Assembly (NCBI GenBank): GCA_035515075.1 | Contig: DATJBZ010000031.1 | Location: 13,538 to 77,537 of the forward strand | Reading direction: 5' to 3' | Length of the DNA: 64,000 nt | Source: Moheibacter sp035515075 | GTDB taxonomy: Bacteria; Bacteroidota; Bacteroidia; Flavobacteriales; Weeksellaceae | Position numbers and translations under genes: made by a program | Notes under the pieces: generated by a model | Told to the model about the DNA's origin: nothing | The model's database searches: none | The model's input: only the letters and a program-made list of their open reading frames with translations | Shown here: one piece after another, positions 1 through 8,455 of the stretch | Position numbering within the stretch: the first letter of the stretch is position 1 | Layout of the letters: each line of letters starts with the position of its first letter

Positions 1-465
1 GCAGCGATCAATGGTTTTGCTTTGGGCGGTGGTTTGGAATTGGCGATGGCGGCGCATTTCCGCATTGCTTCTGACAACGCAAGACTGGGCTTACCCGAAG
101 TGACCTTGGGCCTGATTCCTGGTTATGGTGGCACCCAAAGATTGCCTCAATTGGTCGGCAAAGGAAATGCGGCACAAATGATTTTTTCGGCTGAAATGAT
201 CACGGCGCAACGCGCTTTTGAAATCGGTTTGGTCAATGAGGTTCTCCCCCAAGAAGAATTGCTGAGTAGAGCTCAAAAAATTGCAGAAAAAATTGCAAGA
301 AACTCTTCCAGTGCTTTGTCCAAAGCCATTGAAGCCATCAACTTAAGTGGTACTTCAGAAGGATTTGAAACCGAAATCAAAAACTTTGGGCAATTGTTCC
401 AAACCGAAGATTTCAACGAAGGCGTTACCGCATTTTTGGAAAAGAGAAAACCGCAGTTTCAATAG
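1..465 (+). CDS. Enoyl-CoA hydratase/isomerase (crotonase) family protein, 5'-truncated by window edge
   Basis: The frame is open from base 1, so the gene starts outside the window; 154 C-terminal residues are present. Crotonase-fold features seen: AAINGFALGGGLELAMA (oxyanion-hole Gly-Gly region), then LGLPEVTLGLIPGYGGTQRL, whose Glu in PEV matches the first catalytic-glutamate position of enoyl-CoA hydratases, and the usual helical C-terminal segment. Known family role: hydration of 2-enoyl-CoA in fatty-acid or amino-acid breakdown. The exact substrate cannot be told from this part. Ends in TAG at 463-465. Confidence 0.9.
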   Translation, partial: AAINGFALGGGLELAMAAHFRIASDNARLGLPEVTLGLIPGYGGTQRLPQLVGKGNAAQMIFSAEMITAQRAFEIGLVNEVLPQEELLSRAQKIAEKIARNSSSALSKAIEAINLSGTSEGFETEIKNFGQLFQTEDFNEGVTAFLEKRKPQFQ

Positions 466-564
466 ATTCTTTGCGCAAAATTGACTAATATTGTAACCAA
501 ACTTGGTCAAAAATACTGCTGATTTCAGTGGTTGGTATTTTTTACTTTACCCAAAAAAACAACG

Positions 565-2733
565 ATGAGGAATTTTTTCGACCATCTCGCCCATGAATTT
601 GTGCTGCCCTTGCAAAATCCTGTATTGGTGTTTTCACTGATTTTACTGATCATTTTGTTGGCACCAATTCTGCTGAAACGGTTGAACATTCCTGGCATCA
701 TCGGCTTAATTATTTCTGGCGTCATCATCGGTCCTTATGGTTTCAATATTTTAGAAAATAACTTTGCCATCAAATTGTTTTCGACCATAGGCTTGCTCTA
801 CATCATGTTCATCGCGGGTTTGGAATTGGATTTGAACGAATTTAAATCCAACCGAAACAAAAGTTTGGTGTTCGGATTGTACACTTTTCTGATTCCTATC
901 GGCATCGGTTTTCCAATCATGTACTATGTTTTGGGCTATTTTTATGATTTTGATTTCAATGCGAGTTTATTGACTGCCAGCATGTTTGCCACACATACTT
1001 TGATTGCTTATCCGATTGTGAGCAAATTGGGCGTATCAAAAAACCAAGCGGTCGCGATCACTGTGGGCGGAACCATACTCACCGATACGGCGGTTTTGAT
1101 CATTTTGGCGATCATCATCGGCAACAGCAAGGGCACTTTGGACCAAGCATTTTGGATTCAATTCGGTATTTCTTTGGCAATATTTTCGGCCATCATGTTT
1201 TTGCTGATTCCACGCATTGCGAAATGGTTTTTCAAGAAATTAGAAAGTGAGAAACACGCGCATTATATCTTTGTGTTATCCGTCGTATTTTTTGCGGCAT
1301 TTTTAGCAGAAGTGGCAGGCATTGAAGGCATCATCGGTGCTTTCGTCGCGGGTTTGGCATTGAATCCTTTGATTCCCAATTCCTCAGCTTTGATGAACAG
1401 AATTGAATTCATGGGCAATTCGTTGTTCATTCCTTTCTTCTTGATTTCAGTCGGCATGTTGGTCGATGTCAGCGTATTGATGAGCGGATCAGAGGCGATC
1501 ATTGTCGCCTTGACCTTGAGTGCTGTAGCACTATTTAGCAAATGGTTGGCAGCGTATTTTACCCAAAAAACTTTTAAATTTTCTGTCCCTCAGCGGCAAA
1601 TTATTTTTGGCTTGAGCAGTGGGCACGCGGCAGCCACCTTGGCGATCATTCTGGTTGGGTTTCGAGAAGGAATTTTGGACGAAGGCATTTTGAATGGGAC
1701 GATCATTTTGATTTTGATCACTTGCGTTGTCGCTTCATTTGCTGCAGAAAAATCAGCGAAAAAATTGGCTTTGACCGATGGCGATGTCATCACCGAAAAA
1801 GAATTGCTCAATCAATCGACTTACAAAGAACAGATTTTGATTCCGGTGGCCAATCTTGCATTTCTGGAAAAACTATTGGATTTCGCTTTGATCATCAAAG
1901 ACAAAAATTCGACCAATCCGATTTCTTTGTTGTCGGTCGTGCCCAACAATGATGAGGCCGCCAACAACATCTTGAAATACCGAAAGGAATTGGAAAAATT
2001 CATCGTTCAAGGTTCGGCAACGGAAACCAATGTGAATGTCTTGACTTCAATCGACCACAATCCAGCCAGTGGCATTGCACGAACCGCCAAAGAAATCATG
2101 GCAGATTTTGTGATCATCGGATGGCCACAAAAGACCGCTTTTCTCGACCGTATTTTGGGCGAAAAAATTGACGCAATCATCCACAACATCGACAAAAACT
2201 TAATTTTAGGACACTTTGTTCGGCCGTTGATCGAAAACAAACGATTGGTTTTCATTTGTCCGCCGCATGCAGAAAATGAAAAAGGTTTTCCAGCCATTGT
2301 CCAAAAAGTTTTTCGAATTGCACAAGAATACACCATGCCCATCGCTTTGTATGCCGATGAAAACACCCATGAAAGCGTTAAAAAAATCATGAAAAGTTAC
2401 AAATTGGGCGGAAAATTGCTATTCGTTCCATTCAGCTTTTGGGATGACATCATGATCATCACCAAAGAATTTAACACGACGGATTTGATTTTATTTGTAG
2501 CGGCAAGGAGAGGTTCGATTTCGTATGCGAGTGCTTTGGAAAAAACGCCTTCGAAATTTGAAAAATACCTGAACGACAATAATTTGCTTGTGGTCTATCC
2601 GCAAGAAAACGCCAGCGGAATTGCGATGGATGAATACGAAGATTTTAATCCCAATACGTTGAGCAAAGGAATTGAAGCTTTTGAACAATTAGGAAAAGGC
2701 ATTGGAAATATATTTAGAAAAGATAAAGAATAA
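565..2733 (+). CDS. CPA2-type cation:proton antiporter with C-terminal USP-like domains
   Basis: 722 residues from ATG 565; an upstream in-frame TTG (532) adds 11 residues that do not look like part of the protein. Residues ~1-400 are a run of about 12 hydrophobic segments with the Na+/H+ exchanger fold, including ITVGGTILTDTAVLIILAI, which resembles the conserved ion-site helix of KefB/NapA-like exchangers, and GLELDLNEFK. Residues ~425-690 are soluble and look like two universal-stress-protein-like units (EQILIPVANLAFLEKLLDFA and RLVFICPPHAENEKGF), as in many Bacteroidota exchangers. Likely role: Na+ or K+/H+ exchange at the inner membrane, with the cytoplasmic tail possibly regulatory. Ion specificity is not resolved. 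Confidence 0.88.
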   Translation: MRNFFDHLAHEFVLPLQNPVLVFSLILLIILLAPILLKRLNIPGIIGLIISGVIIGPYGFNILENNFAIKLFSTIGLLYIMFIAGLELDLNEFKSNRNKSLVFGLYTFLIPIGIGFPIMYYVLGYFYDFDFNASLLTASMFATHTLIAYPIVSKLGVSKNQAVAITVGGTILTDTAVLIILAIIIGNSKGTLDQAFWIQFGISLAIFSAIMFLLIPRIAKWFFKKLESEKHAHYIFVLSVVFFAAFLAEVAGIEGIIGAFVAGLALNPLIPNSSALMNRIEFMGNSLFIPFFLISVGMLVDVSVLMSGSEAIIVALTLSAVALFSKWLAAYFTQKTFKFSVPQRQIIFGLSSGHAAATLAIILVGFREGILDEGILNGTIILILITCVVASFAAEKSAKKLALTDGDVITEKELLNQSTYKEQILIPVANLAFLEKLLDFALIIKDKNSTNPISLLSVVPNNDEAANNILKYRKELEKFIVQGSATETNVNVLTSIDHNPASGIARTAKEIMADFVIIGWPQKTAFLDRILGEKIDAIIHNIDKNLILGHFVRPLIENKRLVFICPPHAENEKGFPAIVQKVFRIAQEYTMPIALYADENTHESVKKIMKSYKLGGKLLFVPFSFWDDIMIITKEFNTTDLILFVAARRGSISYASALEKTPSKFEKYLNDNNLLVVYPQENASGIAMDEYEDFNPNTLSKGIEAFEQLGKGIGNIFRKDKE

Positions 2734-2734
2734 A

Positions 2735-3448
2735 ATGATGGATTTAAACAATAAAGTAGTGTACATCACGGGTGGCACAAAAGGGATCGGTTTAGGCACC
2801 GCAAAGATCTTGTTGGAAGCAGGCATGCGCGTGGCCATTAGCGGACGAAATTTAGACAGCGCCAAACAAGCAGCAGCCAGTTTGGGCAGTGAAGACCGAA
2901 TCATCGGTTTGCAATCGGATGTGGCTGTTTTTGCGGACGAAGAAAAAGCGGTAGAACAAATCATGGCGCATTTTGGCCAATTGGATGTTGTTTTGGCCAA
3001 TGCGGGTGTGGGTAATTTCGCGCCGATTGACGAATTGAGTTTGGAAGATTGGAATCAAATGATGCGCACCAATTTGGATGGGGTTTTTCATACGTTGAAA
3101 GCCAGTGTGGAAGAATTAAAGAAAACTTCAGGTTATTACATTACTTTGGCGAGTTTGGCTGGAACCAATTTCTTTGAAAATGGTGCAGGTTACAATGCGA
3201 CCAAATTTGGTGTGGTAGGCTTTAGTCAAGCGGCGATGTTGGATTTGAGGAAATATGGCATCAAAGTTTCGACCATCATGCCCGGTTCGGTAGCGACCCA
3301 TTTCAACAACCATGTGCCGAGCGATCACGACGCCTGGAAAATTCAACCCGAAGACATCGGTCAATTGGTGTTGGATTTATTGAAAATGAACCCAAGAACT
3401 TTGCCGAGTAAAATTGAAGTGCGTCCTACAAGACCTGATTTGAAATAA
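2735..3448 (+). CDS. Short-chain dehydrogenase/reductase (SDR)
   Basis: 237 residues from ATG 2735 (a second ATG follows at 2738); the longer frame from TTG 2702 overlaps the antiporter gene and is unlikely. Classical SDR features are complete: TGGTKGIG at residues 12-19 (dinucleotide binding), NAG at 89-91, and the tetrad N113, S140, Y153, K157 (YNATK). NAD(P)-dependent oxidoreductase resembling FabG-like reductases; substrate unknown. It starts 1 base after the antiporter stop codon, so the two may be co-transcribed. Confidence 0.9.
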   Translation: MMDLNNKVVYITGGTKGIGLGTAKILLEAGMRVAISGRNLDSAKQAAASLGSEDRIIGLQSDVAVFADEEKAVEQIMAHFGQLDVVLANAGVGNFAPIDELSLEDWNQMMRTNLDGVFHTLKASVEELKKTSGYYITLASLAGTNFFENGAGYNATKFGVVGFSQAAMLDLRKYGIKVSTIMPGSVATHFNNHVPSDHDAWKIQPEDIGQLVLDLLKMNPRTLPSKIEVRPTRPDLK

Positions 3449-3504
3449 GTTTAACCAAAAATAGCCATGAACGCAATTCTCAGCGCATATTCTAAATGCT
3501 TGGT

Positions 3505-3534
3505 TTTGCGTTCACAATTTTAACCTTAAATTTG
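3505..3534 (+). promoter_or_regulatory. Bacteroidota-type promoter for serS
   Basis: TTTG at 3505-3508, an 18-base spacer, then TAAATTTG at 3527-3534. This matches the known Bacteroidota sigma factor consensus (TTTG at -33, TAnnTTTG at -7). The serS ATG lies 16 bases downstream. Confidence 0.75.
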
Positions 3535-3550
3535 CCAAAAATAAAACAAC

Positions 3551-4816
3551 ATGTTAGTCGTAACTGCCATTCAAGAAAACAAAGAAAAAGTTCTGGAAGG
3601 ACTGAAAAAAAGAAATTTCCAAGACCTGGGAATCATTGATGAAGTCATCCACACGGATGAACTTCGTAGAAAAACCCAATTTGAATTGGACCAACTTTTA
3701 GCAGAAGCCAATAAGCTTTCGAAAGAAATTGGTCAATTGTTCAAAGAAGGAAAAGCTGATGAAGCCAATGCGTTGAAAGAAAAAACTTCCGAACAAAAAT
3801 CGAGTATCAAAGAATTGCAGGATTTGTTGAATACCTACGAATCGACTTTGAAACATTTGTTGTACCAAATTCCCAACATTCCCAACGAAAAAGTAGTCGC
3901 TGGAAAAACAGCTGAGGACAATGAAATCGTTTTCAAACAAGGCGATGACAGTCCAAAAGTCGGAGCTTTTCCCCATTGGGAATTGGCCAAAAAACACCAA
4001 TTGATCGATTTTGAATTGGGCGTGAAAATCACTGGTGCAGGATTTCCTGTTTATCTAGGAAAAGGCGCAAGATTGCAACGTGCTTTGATTCAATTTTTCT
4101 TGGACCGCAATACTGACGCGGGTTATACAGAAATCATTCCGCCTTTTGTCGTGAATGAAGCTTCAGGAATTGGTACAGGACAATTGCCCGACAAAGAAGG
4201 ACAAATGTACTACATCAACGAAGACAATTTGTATTTGATTCCGACTTCTGAGGTGCCGGTAACGAATATTTACCGCGATGAATTGTTGGAGGAAAGTCAA
4301 TTGCCCATCAAAATGACCGCTTATTCGCCATGTTTCAGAAGAGAAGCTGGAAGTTATGGAAAAGATGTGCGCGGATTGAACCGTTTGCATCAATTTGAAA
4401 AAGTAGAAATCGTTCGCATCGAAAAGCCAGAAGACTCTTACCAAGTGTTGGAAGAAATGGTGGAGCATGTGAAAGGCTTGTTGGAAGACTTGGAATTGCC
4501 GTTCAGAATTTTGAGATTGTGTGGTGGCGATACCGGCTTTGCCTCCGCTATGACCTATGATTTTGAAGTTTTCTCAGCGGCACAAGAAAAATGGTTGGAA
4601 GTCAGCTCTGTCTCAAACTTTGAATCTTTCCAAGCCAATCGTTTGAAGTTGCGTTACAAAAAAGATGGCAAAAACGAATTGTGCCATACCTTGAACGGAA
4701 GTGCTTTGGCTTTGCCGAGAATTTTAGCAGCCTTGTTGGAAAACCACCAAACCGCAGAAGGCAACATCAGAATTCCAGAAAAATTAAGAAGTTATACTGG
4801 TTTTGATATGATTTGA
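3551..4816 (+). CDS. serS: Seryl-tRNA synthetase
   Basis: 421 residues, the normal length. The N-terminal ~110 residues are the charged antiparallel coiled-coil arm that holds the long variable arm of tRNA-Ser. The class II core follows: TSEVPVTN, motif 2 SPCFRREAGSYGKDVRGL and motif 3 LNGSALALPRILAALLENHQ. Charges tRNA-Ser (and tRNA-Sec where present) with serine in the cytoplasm. Single gene with its own promoter and a terminator directly behind it. Confidence 0.97.
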   Translation: MLVVTAIQENKEKVLEGLKKRNFQDLGIIDEVIHTDELRRKTQFELDQLLAEANKLSKEIGQLFKEGKADEANALKEKTSEQKSSIKELQDLLNTYESTLKHLLYQIPNIPNEKVVAGKTAEDNEIVFKQGDDSPKVGAFPHWELAKKHQLIDFELGVKITGAGFPVYLGKGARLQRALIQFFLDRNTDAGYTEIIPPFVVNEASGIGTGQLPDKEGQMYYINEDNLYLIPTSEVPVTNIYRDELLEESQLPIKMTAYSPCFRREAGSYGKDVRGLNRLHQFEKVEIVRIEKPEDSYQVLEEMVEHVKGLLEDLELPFRILRLCGGDTGFASAMTYDFEVFSAAQEKWLEVSSVSNFESFQANRLKLRYKKDGKNELCHTLNGSALALPRILAALLENHQTAEGNIRIPEKLRSYTGFDMI

Positions 4817-4840
4817 AACTTGTGAAGCATTATGATAAAA

Positions 4841-4876
4841 AAAAAACGCCGATGAAAATTCATCGGCGTTTTTTTT
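4841..4876. terminator. Bidirectional rho-independent terminator after serS
   Basis: Perfect 14-base inverted repeat: AAAAAACGCCGATG (4841-4854), 6-base loop, CATCGGCGTTTTTT (4861-4874), followed by more T on the plus strand and preceded by an A run. Confidence 0.9.
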
Positions 4877-4881
4877 ATTAT

Positions 4882-4904
4882 GTGGCTTCGACAAGCTCAG
4901 CCAC
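4882..4904. repeat. REP-like palindromic element
   Basis: GTGGCT at 4883-4888 is inverted as AGCCAC at 4899-4904 around TCGACAAGCTC. The core GGCTTCGACAAGCTCAGCC (4884-4902) resembles a short palindrome I recall as recurring between genes in many bacterial genomes. Only one copy was noticed in this window, so its repeat status in this genome is inferred. Confidence 0.4.
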
Positions 4905-4943
4905 CGATGTTTGGACGGCAACGAAGTTCAATCCAACAATCCA

Positions 4944-4977
4944 CAAAAAAACCGTCTCAATGCAACATCAAGACGGT
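4944..4977 (-). terminator. Terminator of the FKBP gene
   Basis: On the minus strand ACCGTCT (4977-4971), a 13-base loop and AGACGGT (4957-4951) are followed by a T run (4950-4944). It lies 23 bases beyond the FKBP stop codon. Confidence 0.75.
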
Positions 4978-5000
4978 GTTTGATTTTATTCCAATAGAAA

Positions 5001-5831
5001 TTACTCTACGCTGACCAATTCAACTTCAAATTCCAAAACAGCATTCGGCTCGATCGATCCGTCTGGTGTTCCGTATTCTCCATAGCCCAATTCACTTGGA
5101 ATATAAAGTTTGTATTTGGATCCAGGCGTCATCAACTGCAAACCTTCTTGCCATCCTTTGATCACGTTCATCAAAGGGAATTTGATTGCGCCATCTTTGG
5201 ATTCATCAAACACTTTTCCATCAATGGTTTTCCCAACATAAAGCACTTCAACCACACTGGTTTCTGTCGGTTTTTCACCGCTTCCTTCTTTGATTACTTC
5301 GTACAATAGCCCACTTTCAGTCGCTTGCACCTTGCTGTCTTTTTGTTTGTTGGCCAAAAACTCTTTGCCTTTGTTGATGTTCTCATCTTGCAATTTCGCC
5401 ATGTTTCCTTGCAAATAATCGTTGATGATGTCGTTGATCATGGTTTTGTCCACCAAAGTTTCTTTGCCATTCAACACATCCATCAATCCTTGTGCAACAA
5501 AGCGCTCTTCCACTTTTCCTTCCAACTTTTGGGTTTTGATGAAATTGTGGATCGACATACCGATGTTTTGTCCAACTGCATAAGAATCTCTTACTTTGCT
5601 GTCCATTTTGATGAAATCGTTCAGCCCTTTTTCAATTTCTTTATAGTTCAAACTATCTTCTTGCATCGATTTTGACATTTGAACCACTTGTTCACCGATG
5701 TTCATTCCATAGGCATAACCCACTTTTTGTTCATCATTTTCCAAGGTAGAAACGCTTGCAACACTGCTTCCCTTTTCGCTACATGAAGCAATCAAAGCTG
5801 CGAAAATGATGGTTGTGATAATTTTTTTCAT
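5001..5831 (-). CDS. FKBP-type peptidyl-prolyl isomerase lipoprotein
   Basis: 276 residues. The N-terminus (MKKIITTIIFAALIASC) is a lipoprotein signal with lipobox L-I-A-S-C, so the protein is probably membrane-anchored and faces the periplasm. Residues ~30-155 are a helical FKBP_N-type dimerisation region with SYAVGQNIG. Residues ~175-276 are the FKBP catalytic domain: VLYVGKTIDGKVFDES, VIKGWQEGLQLM, YIPSELGYGEYG and an AVLEFEVELV end strand. It would catalyse cis/trans proline isomerisation and help fold exported proteins, like FkpA/Mip. Single gene with its own terminator. Confidence 0.93.
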   Translation of the reverse strand: MKKIITTIIFAALIASCSEKGSSVASVSTLENDEQKVGYAYGMNIGEQVVQMSKSMQEDSLNYKEIEKGLNDFIKMDSKVRDSYAVGQNIGMSIHNFIKTQKLEGKVEERFVAQGLMDVLNGKETLVDKTMINDIINDYLQGNMAKLQDENINKGKEFLANKQKDSKVQATESGLLYEVIKEGSGEKPTETSVVEVLYVGKTIDGKVFDESKDGAIKFPLMNVIKGWQEGLQLMTPGSKYKLYIPSELGYGEYGTPDGSIEPNAVLEFEVELVSVE

Positions 5832-6037
5832 TCGTATAAATTTTAACGCAAGTTTACGAATATATTTATAAAGTAAAGACTCTTTAAATTTTATAGTTTG
5901 AATTTTTATAGCAATTCTTAGAACAGTTTAAATATTTGAGCCCGAGAATTGAACGATTAAATCAAAATCGCCAAAAATAATATGAACTGAAAAGAACTTG
6001 TCCTCTTAATCGTGTTTCATTAGAATTGAAACAGCCG

Positions 6038-6697
6038 TCAATCCTCGGAATTATAGTCCAAACCAAATTCTTGCTTCATTTTCAAGAGCAAAGGATTTTT
6101 TTCTGCCAATTGTTGGAACACATCGGCCTTGGTGATGATGAATTTCACTTCCTTGTCTTCTTTGATTTCTACCTGAAAATCAATCGCATAATTGTTCAAT
6201 TGCTCTCTGAAAAAATGCATCAATCGCGTTCTCTGGCTGTTGAACTCTGCTTCCAAAGAGCCTGAATTGAATTCAAAATGAATGACAAAACCAGGTTTCA
6301 AACCAATTTTTCCACTTTGTAAAGCATTGAAAGAAGGGATTTGATTTTCGGATTGCAATATTTGGAGAAATGCTTCCCAGTGTTGTTTCAATTGATCCAA
6401 AGTAAATGCATCCTTGGGTTTTCCACTCAAATCTTCCAAAACCACTTTTTCCTCTTCGACTTTGTCAAACAATTTGGACAAATCGAAACTTCTGGAAACC
6501 TTGGCCTTCACAGGTTTCTCGGCTCTCATCATTTTTGGAGCTGCTTCTTTTTGAGGAATTTCAGTCGGTTTTTCGACAACTGCTTCTGCTGGTTTTTCTG
6601 AAATAACTTGATCAGACTTTTCCCCAGGTTTTTGCACAGGAACAGAAGTTTTCACTACTTTCCCATCCCATTGCAACGGAGGAATTATTCTAAACTT
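6038..6697 (-). CDS. dnaX: DnaX tau C-terminal extension, reached by -1 frameshift
   Basis: This frame is open from inside the A10 run but has a TAA immediately before it, so it can only be translated by shifting from the frame above. It adds 219 residues: a Pro/Glu/Lys-rich linker (PVQKPGEKSDQVISEKPAEA), then a folded region with DQLKQHWEAFLQIL, matching the C-terminal domain of DnaX tau that contacts the replicase in other bacteria. Joined at 6697 to the upstream frame, the full product would be about 577 residues, normal for tau in this phylum. An alternative start at TTG 6678-6676 would make a free fragment, which is less likely. A homopolymer sequencing error is the main rival explanation. 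Confidence 0.8.
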   Translation of the reverse strand, partial: KFRIIPPLQWDGKVVKTSVPVQKPGEKSDQVISEKPAEAVVEKPTEIPQKEAAPKMMRAEKPVKAKVSRSFDLSKLFDKVEEEKVVLEDLSGKPKDAFTLDQLKQHWEAFLQILQSENQIPSFNALQSGKIGLKPGFVIHFEFNSGSLEAEFNSQRTRLMHFFREQLNNYAIDFQVEIKEDKEVKFIITKADVFQQLAEKNPLLLKMKQEFGLDYNSED

Positions 6698-7770
6698 TTT
6701 TTTTTAGCTGGAGAATCGGCGGTCAACGAAGCGATTTGCATCAAGGCTATTTCAATGGTCAAACGTGCATTTTTACTCGTTTTATAATGAATGTCAGCAT
6801 GGTTGCATATTTCAATGGCTTCCGTTAAGAAGGTAAAATCACACGCTTGGGCTTGTGCCAAATATTTTTCTTTGGTTTTTTCTCCCACTTCCAAAAGACC
6901 GATGGTTTGTGGCATTTTCGCCACCATCAAATCCCTGAAATGACTGCCCAATCCATTGATAAAAATATGGCCATCAAAACCTTTGTTCAAAATTTCATTG
7001 AATTGCAACAACAATTCTGGAATCTCATTCTTTAACGCAGCTTCGGTAATTTTGAAAAAATATTCATAATCCAACACATTCAGGTTTTCGGCTACTTTCT
7101 CAAAAGTCAAATTTCGAGAAGTAAAAGTCACCATACGGTCAAAGGTAGACAAGGCATCCCGTAAAGCGCCATCAGCTTTTTGTGCAATCAAATGCAAAGC
7201 ATCGGCTTCATAAGCAATGCCTTCTTTATCGGCAATGGACGTCAAATGCGCTTGAATGTCTTGAATGGAAATTCGTTTGAAATCATAAATCTGACAACGC
7301 GACAAAATCGTTGGAATGATTTTGTGTTTCTCGGTCGTAGCCAAAATGAAAATTGCGTGCGCTGGTGGTTCTTCCAAAGTTTTCAAAAAAGCATTGAAAG
7401 CCGCTGTGGACAACATGTGTACCTCATCGATGATGTACACTTTGTATTTCCCTACTTGGGGTGCAAAACGCACTTGATCGATCAAATTTCGGATGTCGTC
7501 CACTGAGTTATTGGACGCCGCATCGAGTTCAAAAATATTGAAAGCGAAATCTTCGTCCTCACCACCTCCTGCTTCTTCATTGATTTTTCTCGAAAGAATT
7601 CTGGCGCAAGTGGTTTTCCCTACGCCTCTTGGCCCGCAAAAAAGCAAGGCTTGTGCGAGTTGATTGGAAGCAATCGCTTGTTCCAAAGTAGCTGTAATGG
7701 CGGACTGTCCCACAACATCTTCAAATTGAAGGGGGCGATATTTTCTGGCGGATACGACGAAATTTTGCAT
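6685..7770 (-). CDS. dnaX: DNA polymerase III subunit gamma (DnaX clamp-loader ATPase)
   Basis: 361 residues in the zero frame, ending in TAA four codons after the A10 run. AAA+ features: Walker A LLFCGPRGVGKTTCARIL near residue 50, Walker B/DExH VYIIDEVHML, sensor 1 LATTEKHKIIPTILSRC with the SRC arginine finger, then the helical clamp-loader collar. The four-Cys zinc module seen in many gamma proteins is not evident: the region after Walker A reads INEEAGGGEDEDFAF. The product loads the sliding clamp onto DNA. As read, this frame makes a gamma-length protein and the tau part lies in the -1 frame. A -7 motif sits just upstream at 7779-7786. Confidence 0.92.
   Translation of the reverse strand: MQNFVVSARKYRPLQFEDVVGQSAITATLEQAIASNQLAQALLFCGPRGVGKTTCARILSRKINEEAGGGEDEDFAFNIFELDAASNNSVDDIRNLIDQVRFAPQVGKYKVYIIDEVHMLSTAAFNAFLKTLEEPPAHAIFILATTEKHKIIPTILSRCQIYDFKRISIQDIQAHLTSIADKEGIAYEADALHLIAQKADGALRDALSTFDRMVTFTSRNLTFEKVAENLNVLDYEYFFKITEAALKNEIPELLLQFNEILNKGFDGHIFINGLGSHFRDLMVAKMPQTIGLLEVGEKTKEKYLAQAQACDFTFLTEAIEICNHADIHYKTSKNARLTIEIALMQIASLTADSPAKKKSLE
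6695..6708 (-). promoter_or_regulatory. Slippery A10-G frameshift site in dnaX
   Basis: The minus strand reads GCT then ten A (6705-6696) then G. In the zero frame it gives Ala-Lys-Lys-Lys-Ser-Leu-Glu-stop. A -1 slip gives Lys-Phe-Arg and enters the tau frame; the third frame reaches TAG within three codons. Poly-A runs of this kind are the known dnaX slippage signals of E. coli (ribosomal) and Thermus (transcriptional). I saw no strong downstream hairpin. Confidence 0.75.
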
Positions 7771-7778
7771 AAGTCTGA

Positions 7779-7786
7779 CAAAGTTA
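7779..7786 (-). promoter_or_regulatory. -7 promoter element of dnaX
   Basis: TAACTTTG on the minus strand, a perfect TAnnTTTG match 8 bases upstream of the ATG. No clear -33 TTTG was found at the usual distance. Confidence 0.5.
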
Positions 7787-7861
7787 ACTGAATTTTTAGG
7801 ATAGAGAAATCTATCATTTTATTTTTGATGAAAATTTGGGCCAAGATTTTTGTGGATTTTG

Positions 7862-7869
7862 TAGCTTTG
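7862..7869 (+). promoter_or_regulatory. -7 promoter element of the 7874 gene
   Basis: TAGCTTTG, perfect TAnnTTTG, ends 4 bases before the ATG at 7874. A TTTG at 7835-7838 lies 23 bases upstream, slightly long spacing. The mRNA would be nearly leaderless. Confidence 0.5.
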
Positions 7870-7873
7870 TGCC

Positions 7874-8428
7874 ATGAAGAAAAATCCAAGTTTATTAGGA
7901 CTCTTGATCACCTTGGGCATCGCCATCGTATGCTACATTGTTTATTTGGTTTTTTTAGACAAAAAAGACAGCTATTTGATCACCAATCCTACGGATGACT
8001 ATTTGGACCTCACCATCGATGAACAAGCTTACAGATTAGCGCCCAATCAAATGACGGCAGTCCAATTAAAAGGAGGGGAACACCGTTTGCGTTTTGAACG
8101 CGCTGGAGAAAGCGTGGACACGATTTTCAAGATCACGCGCTACAATGCGATCATCAATCCTACGCGGGCAGATTATTATGTGTTCGTTCGGCCATATGGT
8201 CCAAAAAGAAATGTCGATTCGTTGTTTTCACACCAAACATTGACCATCGGTGAGAAAGTGTATTATGGCAACATCACCCATTACAACGACTTGTACATCC
8301 AGGATTTTTATTACAATTTGGACCAAAAGTATCCCAAAGTCTTTTTGAACAAAGGAGAAGAAACTGATTTGTCAAAAATCTTTACCGAAGACGATTTCAA
8401 ACAGTTTTACTTTGAGAATTATGAATAG
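7874..8428 (+). CDS. Hypothetical membrane-anchored protein
   Basis: 184 residues, family not recognised. Residues ~7-28 (LLGLLITLGIAIVCYIVYLVF) form one transmembrane segment and the remainder is probably extracytoplasmic. The soluble part begins with SYLITNPTDDYLDLTIDEQAY and a GGEHRLRFERAGESVDTIF stretch, which read like short beta strands of a small Ig-like or PEGA-like domain; it ends in an acidic, Tyr/Phe-rich tail. Its promoter motif and start codon are clear, so it is a real gene. It lies between dnaX (divergent) and menG (same strand, 27 bases on). Confidence 0.75.
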   Translation: MKKNPSLLGLLITLGIAIVCYIVYLVFLDKKDSYLITNPTDDYLDLTIDEQAYRLAPNQMTAVQLKGGEHRLRFERAGESVDTIFKITRYNAIINPTRADYYVFVRPYGPKRNVDSLFSHQTLTIGEKVYYGNITHYNDLYIQDFYYNLDQKYPKVFLNKGEETDLSKIFTEDDFKQFYFENYE

Positions 8429-8440
8429 GTCAAAATCAAT

Positions 8441-8448
8441 TACCTTTG
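8441..8448 (+). promoter_or_regulatory. -7 promoter element of menG/ubiE
   Basis: TACCTTTG, perfect TAnnTTTG, 7 bases before the ATG at 8456. The nearest upstream TTTG (8411-8414) is too far (26 bases) to be a convincing -33. Confidence 0.5.
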
Positions 8449-8455
8449 CAATCTT

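Noticed and set aside
6013..6033. Hairpin TGTTTCA / TGAAACA after dnaX as a terminator
   Set aside because: The stem is only 7 A+T-rich base pairs and is not followed by a T run on the minus strand.
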